Assembly: GCA_003818205.1 (NCBI GenBank)
Contig: RPRQ01000002.1
Coordinates: 1 to 64,000, forward strand
Length of the DNA stretch: 64,000 bases
Direction of reading: 5' to 3'
Source of the DNA: Bacteroidales bacterium
GTDB taxonomy: Bacteria > Bacteroidota > Bacteroidia > Bacteroidales > Tenuifilaceae
The position numbers and the translations under genes were made by a program. Each line of letters opens with the position of its first letter. Positions within the stretch are counted from its first letter, which is position 1. The notes under the pieces were generated by a model. It was not told the origin of the DNA. It saw only the letters and a program-made list of their open reading frames with translations, and made no database searches. Positions 1-9,245 of the stretch are shown piece by piece.

Positions 1-5
1 CCGAA

Positions 6-51
6 TTATTGACTTCGTTGCCTGACAACTGCTGGACCGCTAAGTCAATAA
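6..51. repeat. Inverted repeat at the left window edge
   Basis: TTATTGACTT at 6-15 is perfectly complementary to AAGTCAATAA at 42-51. The 26 bp between them contains a smaller GTTG/CAAC inverted repeat. It lies downstream of kdsA next to the three-way-junction repeat, but the other two copies of that repeat have different sequence here, so this is a separate element. It could be a terminator-like hairpin or part of a mobile repeat; nothing in the sequence decides this. Confidence 0.5.
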
Positions 52-57
52 GGCGGG

Positions 58-207
58 TTAATCAAAATTCCTACAAATAGGTCGTCGCTATGCGACTTAA
101 AAAAAGCAGCATTGCTGCGAACTATTTGTAGAATAGATGATTATATTTTAGCTAGAAGCAGCATCGCTGCGACCTATTGAATTTAGATTTTTTTCTCGGT
201 TAATAAT
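58..207 (-). repeat. Three-way-junction repeat, copy 1 (inverted)
   Basis: The reverse complement of this stretch is almost identical to 52927-53075 and clearly similar to 60493 onward. It contains a GCAGC/GCTGC hairpin, then an outer stem CTACAAATAG/CTATTTGTAG enclosing two five-base-pair hairpins (GCAGC/GCTGC and GTCGC/GCGAC). The match starts near the ATTATTAACCGAG segment at 207 and fades below about 58. It sits directly downstream of kdsA. No protein is encoded, so it is an intergenic repeat of REP or MITE type. Confidence 0.85.
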
Positions 208-214
208 GATTTAT

Positions 215-1039
215 TTACAGAGAGTTTATCGTTTGTCTAATTTTAACCAATCGTTCGATTAACCCTTCGAGCAGATCGAGTTTAAGCATATTCGCCCCAT
301 CCGATAACGCTTTTGATGGATTGGGGTGGGTTTCCATGAAAAGCCCATCCGCTCCAACGGCAATGGCGGCTCTCGCAATGGTTTCAATCAGTTCGGGCTG
401 CCCGCCCGTTACCCCTGATGATTGATTGGGCTGCTGCAACGAATGGGTAACATCAACAACAACAGGAAAACCAAAACTCCTCATGGTTGGGATACCCCTA
501 AAATCGACTATTAAATCCTGATACCCAAATGTTGTTCCCCTTTCTGTAAGAAAGACCTTTGAATTACCCGCTTCAACTACCTTTTGGGCAGCGTATTTCA
601 TGGCATCGGGTGCAAGGAATTGCCCTTTCTTAATATTTACAACCCGATTGGTTTTTGCCGCAGCAACCAGAAGTTCAGTTTGTCGGCAAAGAAATGCGGG
701 GATCTGTAATACATCCACGTATTCTGCTGCTAAATTTGCCTCTTCAATGGTATGAATATCGGTAACCAAGGGTAACTGGTATCGTTTTTTAACCTCTGCA
801 AGTATTTTAAGGGCTTTAATATCACCAATACCCGAAAACGAGTCGAGCTTAGAGCGATTAGCCTTTTTGTACGATGCTTTAAAAATAAACGGGACGCTAT
901 ACTTATCGGCTATTCTTTTAATCGTTTCAGCGGTTTGAAAAGTTATCTCCTCGTTCTCAACTACGCAAGGTCCAGCCAATAAAAAGAAATTCCCTGAATC
1001 GATGTGGTTTAGAAATGGGATTGTTTTTAGTATGCTCAT
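215..1039 (-). CDS. kdsA: 3-deoxy-8-phosphooctulonate synthase (KDO-8-P synthase)
   Basis: KdsA condenses phosphoenolpyruvate with arabinose-5-phosphate to make KDO-8-phosphate, the precursor of the inner-core sugar of lipopolysaccharide; the enzyme is cytosolic. The 274-residue protein covers the whole DAHP-synthase-like barrel, with LAGPCVVEN near residues 21-29, KASYKKANRS, LVTDIHT, GQFLAPDAM, RGTTFGYQDL and DVTHSLQQP. Cys25 in the GPC motif is the residue that marks the metal-dependent KDO-8-P synthases; the E. coli metal-independent enzyme has Asn there. Metal dependence is therefore predicted. The start codon at 1039 gives the usual family length. It lies just downstream of rarA on the same strand, 20 bp away. 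Confidence 0.96.
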   Translation of the reverse strand: MSILKTIPFLNHIDSGNFFLLAGPCVVENEEITFQTAETIKRIADKYSVPFIFKASYKKANRSKLDSFSGIGDIKALKILAEVKKRYQLPLVTDIHTIEEANLAAEYVDVLQIPAFLCRQTELLVAAAKTNRVVNIKKGQFLAPDAMKYAAQKVVEAGNSKVFLTERGTTFGYQDLIVDFRGIPTMRSFGFPVVVDVTHSLQQPNQSSGVTGGQPELIETIARAAIAVGADGLFMETHPNPSKALSDGANMLKLDLLEGLIERLVKIRQTINSL

Positions 1040-1059
1040 AATTATATGATTAACGAAGT

Positions 1060-2343
1060 TTACTTATAGTTGTATTTTGAACCCCAAAGGGCTAATAGTT
1101 TAGCAGCAATCTCCTTCTCTTTGCTATTTGCTTGTGGTGTGTAAAGCGTAGTTCCAGCTAATGCCTCAGGAAGAAAATCTTGAACCACAAAATTCCCCTC
1201 ATAGCTGTGAGCATACTTGTAATCGGCTCCATAGCCAACCTCTTTCATCAGCTTTGTTGGTGCATTTCTAAGATGAAGGGGTACGGGTTGATCTCCTGTT
1301 CTCTTGACCAAGTCTAACGCTAAGCCTATCGCTTCATACGATGAATTACTTTTAGGTGAGGTTGCAAGGTATATAGCCGTTTGTGAAAGTATTATCCTCG
1401 ATTCTGGAAAGCCTATTAAATTCACTGCTTGAAAGCAGCTGGTTGCCAGAAGAAGGGCGTTTGGATTTGCCAAACCAATGTCCTCCGAGGCCAAAATGAC
1501 CAATCTCCTTGCAATAAATTTAGGGTCTTCGCCACCCTCTATCAATCGGGCTAACCAGTAAACGGCAGCATTGGGATCGCTTCCTCGAATCGATTTAATG
1601 AATGCTGAAATAATATCGTAGTGCTGCTCACCGTTCTTATCGTAAAAGGCAACATTCTCCTGCAATACATCAACAACTATTTTATTATTGATTACTATCT
1701 CTTGGCTATTGCTTTGAGTATTATATAGTAGCTCAATAATATTCAGCAGTTTTCGAGCATCACCGCCAGAGAATCGAAAAAGGGCATCGGTTTGCTCCAG
1801 CTTAAATGAGTACTTTTTAAGAACAATATCTTTCTCAAATACTTTTGTAAGCAATTCATTAAGTTCAGGTTCTCCTAAAGATCTAAGTATATAAACCTGA
1901 CAGCGAGATAGGAGAGGTGAAATAACCTCAAATGAGGGATTCTCGGTAGTTGCTCCAATCAGCACTACAATACCCTGCTCGACAGCTCCAAGCAACGAAT
2001 CCTGTTGCGACTTGCTAAAGCGATGAATCTCATCAATAAAAAGTATGGGAGCAGGCGAATCGAAGTATTTCTGCGATTTTGCCTTTTCGATAACATCCCG
2101 AACATCCTTGACCCCTGAATTAATGGCGCTTAGGATAAAAAATGACCTTTTGAACTGATTGGCGATAATCTTCGCCAACGTTGTTTTGCCTACCCCCGGA
2201 GGGCCCCAAAGTATGAATGAGGAGACGCTACCAGTGCTTATCATCTCCCTAAGTATGCTCTTTTCACCCACAAGATGCTTCTGCCCGATATAGTCATCGA
2301 GAACTTTTGGGCGCATACGTTCGGCTAGGGGAATACTGCTCAT
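1060..2343 (-). CDS. rarA: Replication-associated recombination protein A (AAA+ ATPase)
   Basis: RarA (MgsA) is a clamp-loader-like AAA+ ATPase that acts at stalled replication forks. The protein shows Walker A GPPGVGKTTLA, Walker B LFIDEIHRFSKSQQD, sensor region GATTENPSFEV and the C-terminal MgsA tetramerisation region with SIRGSDPNAAVYWLARL and GLANPNAL. I start it at the ATG at 2343, giving MSSIPLAERMRPK, the typical RarA N-terminus; a longer reading frame runs 25 codons upstream but looks unlike the family. Length is about 427 residues, normal for the family. It is head-to-head with the outer membrane protein gene at 2494 and shares the intergenic region with it. Confidence 0.95.
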   Translation of the reverse strand: MSSIPLAERMRPKVLDDYIGQKHLVGEKSILREMISTGSVSSFILWGPPGVGKTTLAKIIANQFKRSFFILSAINSGVKDVRDVIEKAKSQKYFDSPAPILFIDEIHRFSKSQQDSLLGAVEQGIVVLIGATTENPSFEVISPLLSRCQVYILRSLGEPELNELLTKVFEKDIVLKKYSFKLEQTDALFRFSGGDARKLLNIIELLYNTQSNSQEIVINNKIVVDVLQENVAFYDKNGEQHYDIISAFIKSIRGSDPNAAVYWLARLIEGGEDPKFIARRLVILASEDIGLANPNALLLATSCFQAVNLIGFPESRIILSQTAIYLATSPKSNSSYEAIGLALDLVKRTGDQPVPLHLRNAPTKLMKEVGYGADYKYAHSYEGNFVVQDFLPEALAGTTLYTPQANSKEKEIAAKLLALWGSKYNYK

Positions 2344-2493
2344 TATCCTTTTTTTGCAAAAATAAGTACTTTTATTAAAGGTATTTGGTAAATTTGCGCT
2401 AAGATACCAACAAAACAACTTTTTTCGGTATTGGTTGTTTTAACTAAATTATTATTTTGCTCGACATTTGAAACTAACCTAAATTCGAATAAT

Positions 2494-3498
2494 ATGAAAA
2501 TTCTAAAAAAGTTATTATTCTCCTTTGCTATGCTTCTTATGCTATCGCTTACCTCTAAAGCACAAGAGAATGTTACCGATCTATTAAGCGGGAGTTTAAT
2601 TGATGCCAATACTTTAGCAAAGGCCTACCTCGAACCATTCGGTAAAGGTTTTGGTGCGAGTTTGAATAGCGGATGGTATAATACCGCTAAACCTCATAAG
2701 CTAGGTGGGTTTGATATAACGTTTACCATAGCAACAGCCGTACCACCTTCAAGCGCAAAAACATTTGATGTTTCGAAGTTGAACCTTAACTATTGGGAAT
2801 TACAAACTCCTGCAAATAACCTCTCTCCAACAGTTTCAGGTGCCAAAGAGGATGGTTCAATATTAATTCCACAAACTACCGTTCCGGGTATTACTCCTCA
2901 GCTCACACTTCCTCAAGGTGCAAATTTAAAATTTATTCCAGCTCCAATGATTCAGGCAGGTATTGGTCTTCCCTTTAATACTGAGGTTGATTTCCGCATT
3001 CTACCTAAAATAAAAATTCCTGATACTGGTGAGTTTAGCCTATGGGGGTTTGGCATTAAGAATGAGTTTAAGGAGTTTATTCCAGGTCTAAAGGCAGTTC
3101 CTATTAACATATCTGCATTTTTTGGCTACACAAAGTTTAAATCGAGCTTTGATGCAGAACAATCTGGAAATGCAAATAGCAACCAGAAGTTGAACTTTGA
3201 TGCATCAGGCTATACAACTAGGTTGTTAATTTCAAAATCTATCCCTGTTCTTACTATTTATGCTGGTGTTGGCTATAGCAAAACAACAACCAATGTTGAT
3301 TTAAAAGGAAACTACAACCTGCCCATCAATGGAGTAAATACTACTGTAACAGACCCAATCGCTCTAGATTTTATTAATAAGGGAATGAGCGCAAACTTAG
3401 GTCTAAGAATTAAGTTAGCTATAATTGCATTCCATTTCGACTATACCTTTGGACAATACAAAATATACAATGCCGGTTTTGGAATCAACTTTAGGTAA
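2494..3498 (+). CDS. DUF6588-type outer-membrane/secreted protein
   Basis: The ATG at 2494 opens a clear signal peptide (KKLLFSFAMLLMLSLTSKAQ) and gives 334 residues; an upstream in-frame start would spoil the signal. The mature part has many alternating hydrophobic strands, glycine-rich turns and a terminal strand ending FGINFR, as expected for a beta-barrel or related outer-membrane fold. It resembles the Bacteroidota family DUF6588, for which I know no biochemical function. The strong hairpin at 3522-3562 ends its transcript. It stands alone between two minus-strand genes. Confidence 0.7.
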   Translation: MKILKKLLFSFAMLLMLSLTSKAQENVTDLLSGSLIDANTLAKAYLEPFGKGFGASLNSGWYNTAKPHKLGGFDITFTIATAVPPSSAKTFDVSKLNLNYWELQTPANNLSPTVSGAKEDGSILIPQTTVPGITPQLTLPQGANLKFIPAPMIQAGIGLPFNTEVDFRILPKIKIPDTGEFSLWGFGIKNEFKEFIPGLKAVPINISAFFGYTKFKSSFDAEQSGNANSNQKLNFDASGYTTRLLISKSIPVLTIYAGVGYSKTTTNVDLKGNYNLPINGVNTTVTDPIALDFINKGMSANLGLRIKLAIIAFHFDYTFGQYKIYNAGFGINFR

Positions 3499-3521
3499 AC
3501 CGCGTTATATAAACCATAAAT

Positions 3522-3562
3522 ATAGAGAAAGCCCAGTTCGTTTTGAACTGGGCTTTCTCTAT
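3522..3562. terminator. Bidirectional intrinsic terminator
   Basis: An 18-bp stem (3522-3539 with 3545-3562) and a GTTTT loop lie between two convergent genes. A-rich and T-rich flanks suit both directions, so it probably ends both the outer-membrane protein transcript and the sensor transcript. Confidence 0.85.
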
Positions 3563-3579
3563 TATAGAATTCGATAATA

Positions 3580-5913
3580 CTATTTCTCTTTCTCCTTTTT
3601 ATCAGCAATAAAATCTGTGATGTTATGTGCAATCTTTAAAATCTTAATTACTTCGTGGGTTTCATTAAAAATAGGGGAGTAGGTTTCAATAAAGGTGTAG
3701 GTTTTACCCGAGAGCTTGACCTTATTGGTTTCTTTACGAATATTGCCATTCTTTAGGGCGTTCCATAATTCTTGATATTCCCGTTTTTGTTTTTCGGTCA
3801 TCTGAATATTATCGCTATGATGCGCACCGATAATATCCTTCATTTTTTGTCCTGTAAGCTCAAGGTATGATTGGTTGACATAGATAACCCTACCATTCAA
3901 ATCGTATTCAAGAACATAGCTGGAAGCATTGAGGGCATTCACCAGGCTATCGGTTTCAAATGATTTACGCGTTGACTCCTCCTGAGTTGCTTGAAGCTCC
4001 TCCATATTCTGTCGCATCTCCTCTTCCTGCGAGGACAATTCCTCCGATTTAATGCGAGATTCTTCGAGCAGCTTAACGGTTCTTATATTGATTTTTACAT
4101 TTGATACTGTGGTAGCAATGCTTTCGCCAATCTTCTCAATAAACTCGATAACATGTTTTTCGATTGGGTTAAACGATGCGATTTCAACAACTCCATATAC
4201 CTCATCGTTACGTTTTAAAGGAACAATAAGTAGGCTCGATGGTGTTTCGTTTCCTAAGCCTGAAACGATATGGATATATTCCTTCGGGATTTCGGTCAAA
4301 TAAATTGTTTCACCCTCCTTAGCGCATCTTCCCACTAAGCCTTCCCCAAGTTCAACTTTTTTCTGTAGAAATTTGCGTCTATCGTAAGCATAGCAAGAGG
4401 CTAGTTCAAAGAATATATCGCTCTTATTATCATCGTTTATAAGGAATAGCCCACCAATGTTAGCATCAACGTATTTAATAATATTGCTGATGATTTGATA
4501 GGAGAATTCGCTCATATCATCGTTATTCTGACGAAGAATTTCGGCAAATTTTGCTACACCTTGTGTAGCCCAGTTCATCTTTTCATCCTCAATCTTACGT
4601 TTATCCTCTTGTTCCTTGGCATTCTCTAAGCTTTTACGCATGTTGAGTAACGATTCACCAAGTAAATCCCCATCGCTTAACTTGCTAAAGGCAACATTCA
4701 AATTACCTTTCCCTATCTCATTGGCAAAGTTAACAGTTTTCGAGAGACCATCGATTAGCGTATTTACAGAGTTACCTATATCCTCAATCTCATCGCCAAT
4801 TTTTACAGAAATTTTATTATTCGCATCAATCTGCCCTTTAGCAAGGTTGCCTAAAACTTTTGTTGTTCGCACCAACGGATTGGTAATGCTGTATGCAATA
4901 ATCCAAATAACGATTAAGAGAATAAGAAGCCCTATGATTATTACTAGGTATGAGTTATAGGTAACAGCATTAGCCTCTTTCAATAGGATATTGGTTGGTA
5001 CAAACAGCGCAAGCGTCCAAGGGTTATCACTTTTTTCTATAGGAAAGCTTGCAAAAGTAGCGTAGTATTCAATATTCGTCTTAGAATCAATAAATCTTGC
5101 AGAGAAGCTCTTCCCTTCAAATACATTTTTAAGTACTCCAAACCTTTTATTCTCAGCTGGATGTATGCTATCAAAACTTAGGCCTACTAGTTTTTCGTTG
5201 GTATGAGCAACAATTGAAGCATTCTGCGAGAGTAGCATCGCAAAACTTCCTTCGAAAGGTTTTATTTTTTTAACTAAGTTTTGGTAGTACCCAAGTTCGA
5301 AATCGAACCCCATTACTCCTACAAACTTATCACCTTCTAGAAATGGAACACAAACACTTGTTTCAAGAACCGTAAGGTTTGAACCAGGGTAGGTGTAGTA
5401 GTATGGATCATTTACGGCCTCTTTCTTCAATGTTTTTAATGAATGATAGTTACTACCAATAATATCACCATCCATATTTTTATACTCTGATGTTTTTTTC
5501 AACGCCCCATTCTCCCTGTAATATGTCAGAGAAATTCTTCCGTAAGATTCCTTATACTTGGAGTCCAAATAGCCCAACTCCCAGCTACACCAAACCGACA
5601 GGTAGTCAGGATTCTGAGTAGCAACATTCTTCATAATCCGGAATGAATTGTCAACCCGTTCCTTTTCTGATAGCTCCCTGAAATCGGCAAGGCTAGTAGC
5701 CATAGTCCTTGCCATACCCATATCGGAGGCTAACGATGCTTTGATAAGATTTGCATTTTCACCAGCAATGGCATCAGCCAAGCTGAACGAGCTTTTTAAC
5801 GATATGGTGTTGAGCTTTTGGGTTAGGTAGCCAATAGATGCAATAAATACTACCGATGCAATAACTATTACTGATAGAAGCAGTTTGCTTCTAATTTTCA
5901 TTCTGATTTTCAT
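3580..5913 (-). CDS. Membrane sensor with Cache, HAMP, GAF and PAS domains
   Basis: This 777-residue protein has a transmembrane segment near residues 10-30, a large periplasmic dCache-like sensor region (about 35-315), a second transmembrane helix (LVIIIGLLILLIVIWIIAYS, about 320-345), a HAMP linker, a cytoplasmic GAF domain (about 460-610), a coiled coil rich in EELSSQEEEMRQNMEELQ and a C-terminal PAS domain (about 655-770). It ends right after the PAS domain. I see no histidine-kinase, GGDEF, EAL, phosphatase or methyl-accepting signalling tip, so the output must be through a partner protein or the coiled coil. Two in-frame ATGs (residues 1 and 5) are possible starts. It has its own transcript. 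Confidence 0.85.
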   Translation of the reverse strand: MKIRMKIRSKLLLSVIVIASVVFIASIGYLTQKLNTISLKSSFSLADAIAGENANLIKASLASDMGMARTMATSLADFRELSEKERVDNSFRIMKNVATQNPDYLSVWCSWELGYLDSKYKESYGRISLTYYRENGALKKTSEYKNMDGDIIGSNYHSLKTLKKEAVNDPYYYTYPGSNLTVLETSVCVPFLEGDKFVGVMGFDFELGYYQNLVKKIKPFEGSFAMLLSQNASIVAHTNEKLVGLSFDSIHPAENKRFGVLKNVFEGKSFSARFIDSKTNIEYYATFASFPIEKSDNPWTLALFVPTNILLKEANAVTYNSYLVIIIGLLILLIVIWIIAYSITNPLVRTTKVLGNLAKGQIDANNKISVKIGDEIEDIGNSVNTLIDGLSKTVNFANEIGKGNLNVAFSKLSDGDLLGESLLNMRKSLENAKEQEDKRKIEDEKMNWATQGVAKFAEILRQNNDDMSEFSYQIISNIIKYVDANIGGLFLINDDNKSDIFFELASCYAYDRRKFLQKKVELGEGLVGRCAKEGETIYLTEIPKEYIHIVSGLGNETPSSLLIVPLKRNDEVYGVVEIASFNPIEKHVIEFIEKIGESIATTVSNVKINIRTVKLLEESRIKSEELSSQEEEMRQNMEELQATQEESTRKSFETDSLVNALNASSYVLEYDLNGRVIYVNQSYLELTGQKMKDIIGAHHSDNIQMTEKQKREYQELWNALKNGNIRKETNKVKLSGKTYTFIETYSPIFNETHEVIKILKIAHNITDFIADKKEKEK

Positions 5914-6090
5914 TGCATTGAGTTTAATAAAGTGAGATACTATAGACAGGTGAAAATAAACTATATTTCGGGTAATGCAAAAATAATATATGTGAAATTC
6001 ACATTAAATGTTAAAGATCATTTTTATATCCTAAAAAACTATGGTTAACGAATACTCTATTATTTCTATTTTATTTTATATTGTTTTTCT

Positions 6091-6098
6091 TACTTTTG
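6091..6098 (+). promoter_or_regulatory. Putative -7 box for fabG
   Basis: TACTTTTG matches the Bacteroidota TAnnTTTG -7 box and lies 26 bp before the fabG start codon. No well-placed TTG -33 element is visible. Confidence 0.4.
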
Positions 6099-6124
6099 TC
6101 TAGTTAAACATCAAATCTTATAAT

Positions 6125-6871
6125 ATGAAGTTACTTGAAGGAAAAACAGGACTTATAACTGGCGCTGCTCGTGGAATTGGAAGAGCAATTGCAATTGCTT
6201 ACGCAAAGGAGGGTGCAAATATTGCTTTTACGGATATGGTCGATGATGATAACTTTAAAAGTTTAGAAAAAGAACTTCTGGCATTGGGTGTAAAAGCTAA
6301 AGGGTATGTCTCGGATGCTAGCAATTTTGAGTCTTCTCAGAAAATGGTGGATGATATTAATACGGAATTTGGCAGGATAGATATTCTTGTAAATAATGCG
6401 GGTATTACCCGTGATAGCCTTCTTATGAGAATGACCGAGGAGCAATGGGATCTCGTGATTAGGGTTAATTTAAAATCTGTTTTTAACCTAACCAAAGCCG
6501 TTCAGAAATATATGCTAAAACAAAGGAATGGCTCTATCATTAACATGAGTTCGGTTGTTGGCGTATCAGGCAATGCCGGGCAGGCTAACTACTCTGCATC
6601 CAAAGCGGGGATTATTGGCTTTACAAAATCAGTCGCACGTGAATTAGGTTCACGAAATATTCGTTGCAATGCTATTGCCCCAGGTTTTATTATCACTGAA
6701 ATGACTCACAAACTTCCTGATGACATTCGCGATGAGTGGGTAAAGAAAATACCTTTACAACGTGGTGGAACCCCCGATGATGTTGCTAATGCCTGCATAT
6801 TCCTTGGATCTGAACTTTCATCATACGTTAGCGGTCAGGTATTGAATGTTTGCGGTGCTATGAATACATAG
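6125..6871 (+). CDS. fabG: 3-oxoacyl-[acyl-carrier-protein] reductase
   Basis: FabG is the NADPH-dependent ketoreductase of type II fatty acid synthesis in the cytosol. The 248-residue protein is a classical short-chain dehydrogenase: TGAARGIGRA nucleotide-binding motif at residues 10-19, LVNNAGITRD, the catalytic Ser in INMSSVVG, and YSASKAG (Tyr-x-x-x-Lys), ending in the VSGQVLNVCGAM tail. Its match to FabG over its full length is strong, though other short-chain reductases can look alike. It is preceded by a -7 box and followed by a hairpin terminator at 6896-6924, so it seems monocistronic. Confidence 0.92.
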   Translation: MKLLEGKTGLITGAARGIGRAIAIAYAKEGANIAFTDMVDDDNFKSLEKELLALGVKAKGYVSDASNFESSQKMVDDINTEFGRIDILVNNAGITRDSLLMRMTEEQWDLVIRVNLKSVFNLTKAVQKYMLKQRNGSIINMSSVVGVSGNAGQANYSASKAGIIGFTKSVARELGSRNIRCNAIAPGFIITEMTHKLPDDIRDEWVKKIPLQRGGTPDDVANACIFLGSELSSYVSGQVLNVCGAMNT

Positions 6872-6895
6872 AACTTTCTAAAGCTACTATACAAT

Positions 6896-6924
6896 AAACC
6901 ATCCAACTGGATGGTTTTTGTTTT
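6896..6924 (+). terminator. Intrinsic terminator after fabG
   Basis: A perfect 9-bp stem AAACCATCC/GGATGGTTT with a four-base loop is followed by a T-rich run. It sits 25 bp after the fabG stop and just before the next lipoprotein gene. Confidence 0.75.
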
Positions 6925-6949
6925 ATTTACGCTACTTTTCCTTTTCCCT

Positions 6950-7921
6950 ATGAAAATATTCAAAATAATCGCATGTCTCTTTGTCCTAGGATTTACTTCA
7001 TGCATCCCTTATAAGGAGATTGATATACAATATCTTAATAAACCTGAGATAAGTATTCCTAGCGATTTTAATAAACCGCTAATCCTCGTTAATCTTTATG
7101 AAAGTAAAAAAGGGGACAGAAAAGTTCGGTTTGATTACGCAATAGATAGCCTTGCGGCAGAAGAAGCAGCTATTGCATTGAAAGAAACCCTTAATAACTC
7201 TCCTTGGTTTGAGGGATTAGAGCTACCAATACGAAAATATTTCCGTAATGATAGTTCAAAGTATATCAAACCGATACCTTGGAAAACTATTAAGAATATT
7301 GTTAAACAGGATACTGCGGATCTCGTTATATCGTTAGAGTATATAAAAGTTATTGAAATAACCGACTCATACAAAACACAAGTCGATGGAATAGATTACT
7401 ATTACGGTAGTATAAGTGTACCTATATACTGCTATTGGAGGGTTTATGATATTGCAAAAGGCCAAATTCCCAATGGGTATCTTTATAGGGACACTTTGCT
7501 ATGGGATTCGAAGGATTTTATACCTGTAAAGGTAGGTCTTCAACTACCTGGTTTCTTTTCTGCATCAGCATATGCAGGTAATGAATGCGGTGAGAAATAT
7601 GCTAACAGAATTGCACCAGTATGGCAAAATGATAAAAGGCTAATATTTCATAATGGATCGAAAGAAATGGAAGTAGCTTCAATATTAGTAGTTAACGGTC
7701 AATGGATTGAAGCTGCAGCAGAGTGGCAGAAGGTTTTTGCTCTAAATAAACGAAAATTAAGCGCTAAAGCAGCCTATAATCTTGCATTAGCAAACGAAAT
7801 GCTAGGTAAGTTTGATATTGCCTTAGAATGGCTTCGAAAAGCCAAAAAGCTCTACCCATTGCCTGAAATCGATAGCTATACTGCAACAATTGAGGGTAGA
7901 ATTTATAACTCATTAAAATAA
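6950..7921 (+). CDS. DUF6340-type lipoprotein with C-terminal TPR
   Basis: The ATG at 6950 gives a lipoprotein signal peptide with lipobox FTSC (Cys18); the in-frame start further upstream overlaps the fabG terminator and is unlikely. The 323-residue protein has a mixed alpha/beta middle part and a C-terminal pair of helices (WIEAAAEWQKV...KAAYNLALANEMLGKFDIALEWLRKA) typical of tetratricopeptide repeats. It resembles the uncharacterised Bacteroidota family DUF6340. It is only 7 bp upstream of the M48 protease gene and should be co-transcribed with it. Function unknown; envelope location is predicted from the lipobox. Confidence 0.75.
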   Translation: MKIFKIIACLFVLGFTSCIPYKEIDIQYLNKPEISIPSDFNKPLILVNLYESKKGDRKVRFDYAIDSLAAEEAAIALKETLNNSPWFEGLELPIRKYFRNDSSKYIKPIPWKTIKNIVKQDTADLVISLEYIKVIEITDSYKTQVDGIDYYYGSISVPIYCYWRVYDIAKGQIPNGYLYRDTLLWDSKDFIPVKVGLQLPGFFSASAYAGNECGEKYANRIAPVWQNDKRLIFHNGSKEMEVASILVVNGQWIEAAAEWQKVFALNKRKLSAKAAYNLALANEMLGKFDIALEWLRKAKKLYPLPEIDSYTATIEGRIYNSLK

Positions 7922-7928
7922 CCCCTAA

Positions 7929-9200
7929 ATGATCACTGCTCTTTTTTATTTAATACTAGGTATAATGGTATTTAACTTTTCATTCTCAATCATTTTTGAA
8001 AGGTTAAATTACAATAATAAACCAGATGTATTACCTGATTTAATCTCTGATGTTTATGATATCGAAAATTACCGTAAACAGCAGCACTATGAGAAAGAAA
8101 AAACGCATTTATCGATAATTGAATCATTCATAAGTTCAATTCTCATCATCATATTTTTTGCTTTAAGCGGATTTGGCTTATTACAGGAACTTGTTTCAGG
8201 TATCTCACAAAATCAAATCCTTCAAACCTTAATTTTTTTTGGTACCCTAGGAGTTGTATCGTTAATTCTTTCATTACCATTCAGCTATTACGATAAATTT
8301 GTAGTAGAGGAGAAGTACGGATTCAATAAATCAACCCGAAAACTTTTTATTCTGGATACCCTTAAGGGCTTAATCCTTTCAGCCGTTTTGGGAGGTATCA
8401 TATTAGGTATAATTACATGGTTATATCTGCTGAATCCCAATATTTTTTGGATTACAGCACTCGTTATCATGCTGACTTTCTCCCTTATAATGAATGCGTT
8501 GTATTCAACAATCATTTTGCCTCTCTTCAACCGTAAAACGCCATTACCTGAAGGAACACTCAAGAATAAGGTTGTTCAATTTGCAAACTCATTGGGGTTT
8601 TCAATCAACAATATATACGTAATCGATGGTTCAAAGCGATCAACCAAGGCAAATGCCTTTTTTACTGGCTTTGGAAAGAAGAAGAGAATCTTTCTATACG
8701 ATACCTTAACTAGTAATCTTTCGGATGATGAGATAGTTGCCGTATTGGCTCATGAACTAGGGCATTACAAAAAACATCACATCTGGATAAACCTTACAAC
8801 GGGGTTAATACAAACAGCCTTATTCCTTTTCTTCTTTGGGTTGATTTCACAAAGTGTAATACTTACAAAGGTTATGGGGGGTACTGGTGACACATCAGTA
8901 TTCTATCTAAATGCCCTGTGCTTTGTCCTCTTGGTTGATCCTATACAAACTCTTTTAGGTTTGATAATGAACGTTCTCAGCCGTAAAATGGAATATTCGG
9001 CTGATAAATTTGCAGCCATTCATGGAGTTGGATTAAATTTAATGAACGCATTGAAAAAGATATCATCATTGAACTATTCAAATTTAACCCCACATCCACT
9101 ATACGTCTTAATAAATTATTCCCACCCAACGCTTTACAAAAGGTTGTTGTCCATTAAATCATGGATTGATACCAATGGAGGTAGTACATCCATTAAATAA
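7929..9200 (+). CDS. M48 family membrane metallopeptidase (STE24-like)
   Basis: This 423-residue protein has the architecture of Ste24/CaaX-type zinc endopeptidases: several transmembrane helices in the N-terminal half, the zinc motif HELGH at residues 275-279, and a downstream EYSADKFA stretch that supplies the third zinc ligand. In bacteria this family acts in membrane protein quality control; the CaaX substrate role belongs to eukaryotes. The peptide CLPFSY-like loop region (SLPFSYYDKFVVEEKYGFNKST) matches STE24 proteins well. It follows the lipoprotein gene by 7 bp, so the two likely form an envelope-related operon. Confidence 0.92.
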   Translation: MITALFYLILGIMVFNFSFSIIFERLNYNNKPDVLPDLISDVYDIENYRKQQHYEKEKTHLSIIESFISSILIIIFFALSGFGLLQELVSGISQNQILQTLIFFGTLGVVSLILSLPFSYYDKFVVEEKYGFNKSTRKLFILDTLKGLILSAVLGGIILGIITWLYLLNPNIFWITALVIMLTFSLIMNALYSTIILPLFNRKTPLPEGTLKNKVVQFANSLGFSINNIYVIDGSKRSTKANAFFTGFGKKKRIFLYDTLTSNLSDDEIVAVLAHELGHYKKHHIWINLTTGLIQTALFLFFFGLISQSVILTKVMGGTGDTSVFYLNALCFVLLVDPIQTLLGLIMNVLSRKMEYSADKFAAIHGVGLNLMNALKKISSLNYSNLTPHPLYVLINYSHPTLYKRLLSIKSWIDTNGGSTSIK

Positions 9201-9204
9201 ACAT

Positions 9205-9234
9205 TTGGTAACAAAGTTTAAATAGCTATTTTTG
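9205..9234 (+). promoter_or_regulatory. Promoter of tRNA-Thr
   Basis: TTG at 9205-9207, a 19-bp spacer and TATTTTTG at 9227-9234 match the Bacteroidota sigma consensus exactly. Start of transcription would fall a few bases before the mature tRNA at 9246. Confidence 0.75.
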
Positions 9235-9245
9235 CAGCCTTAATT

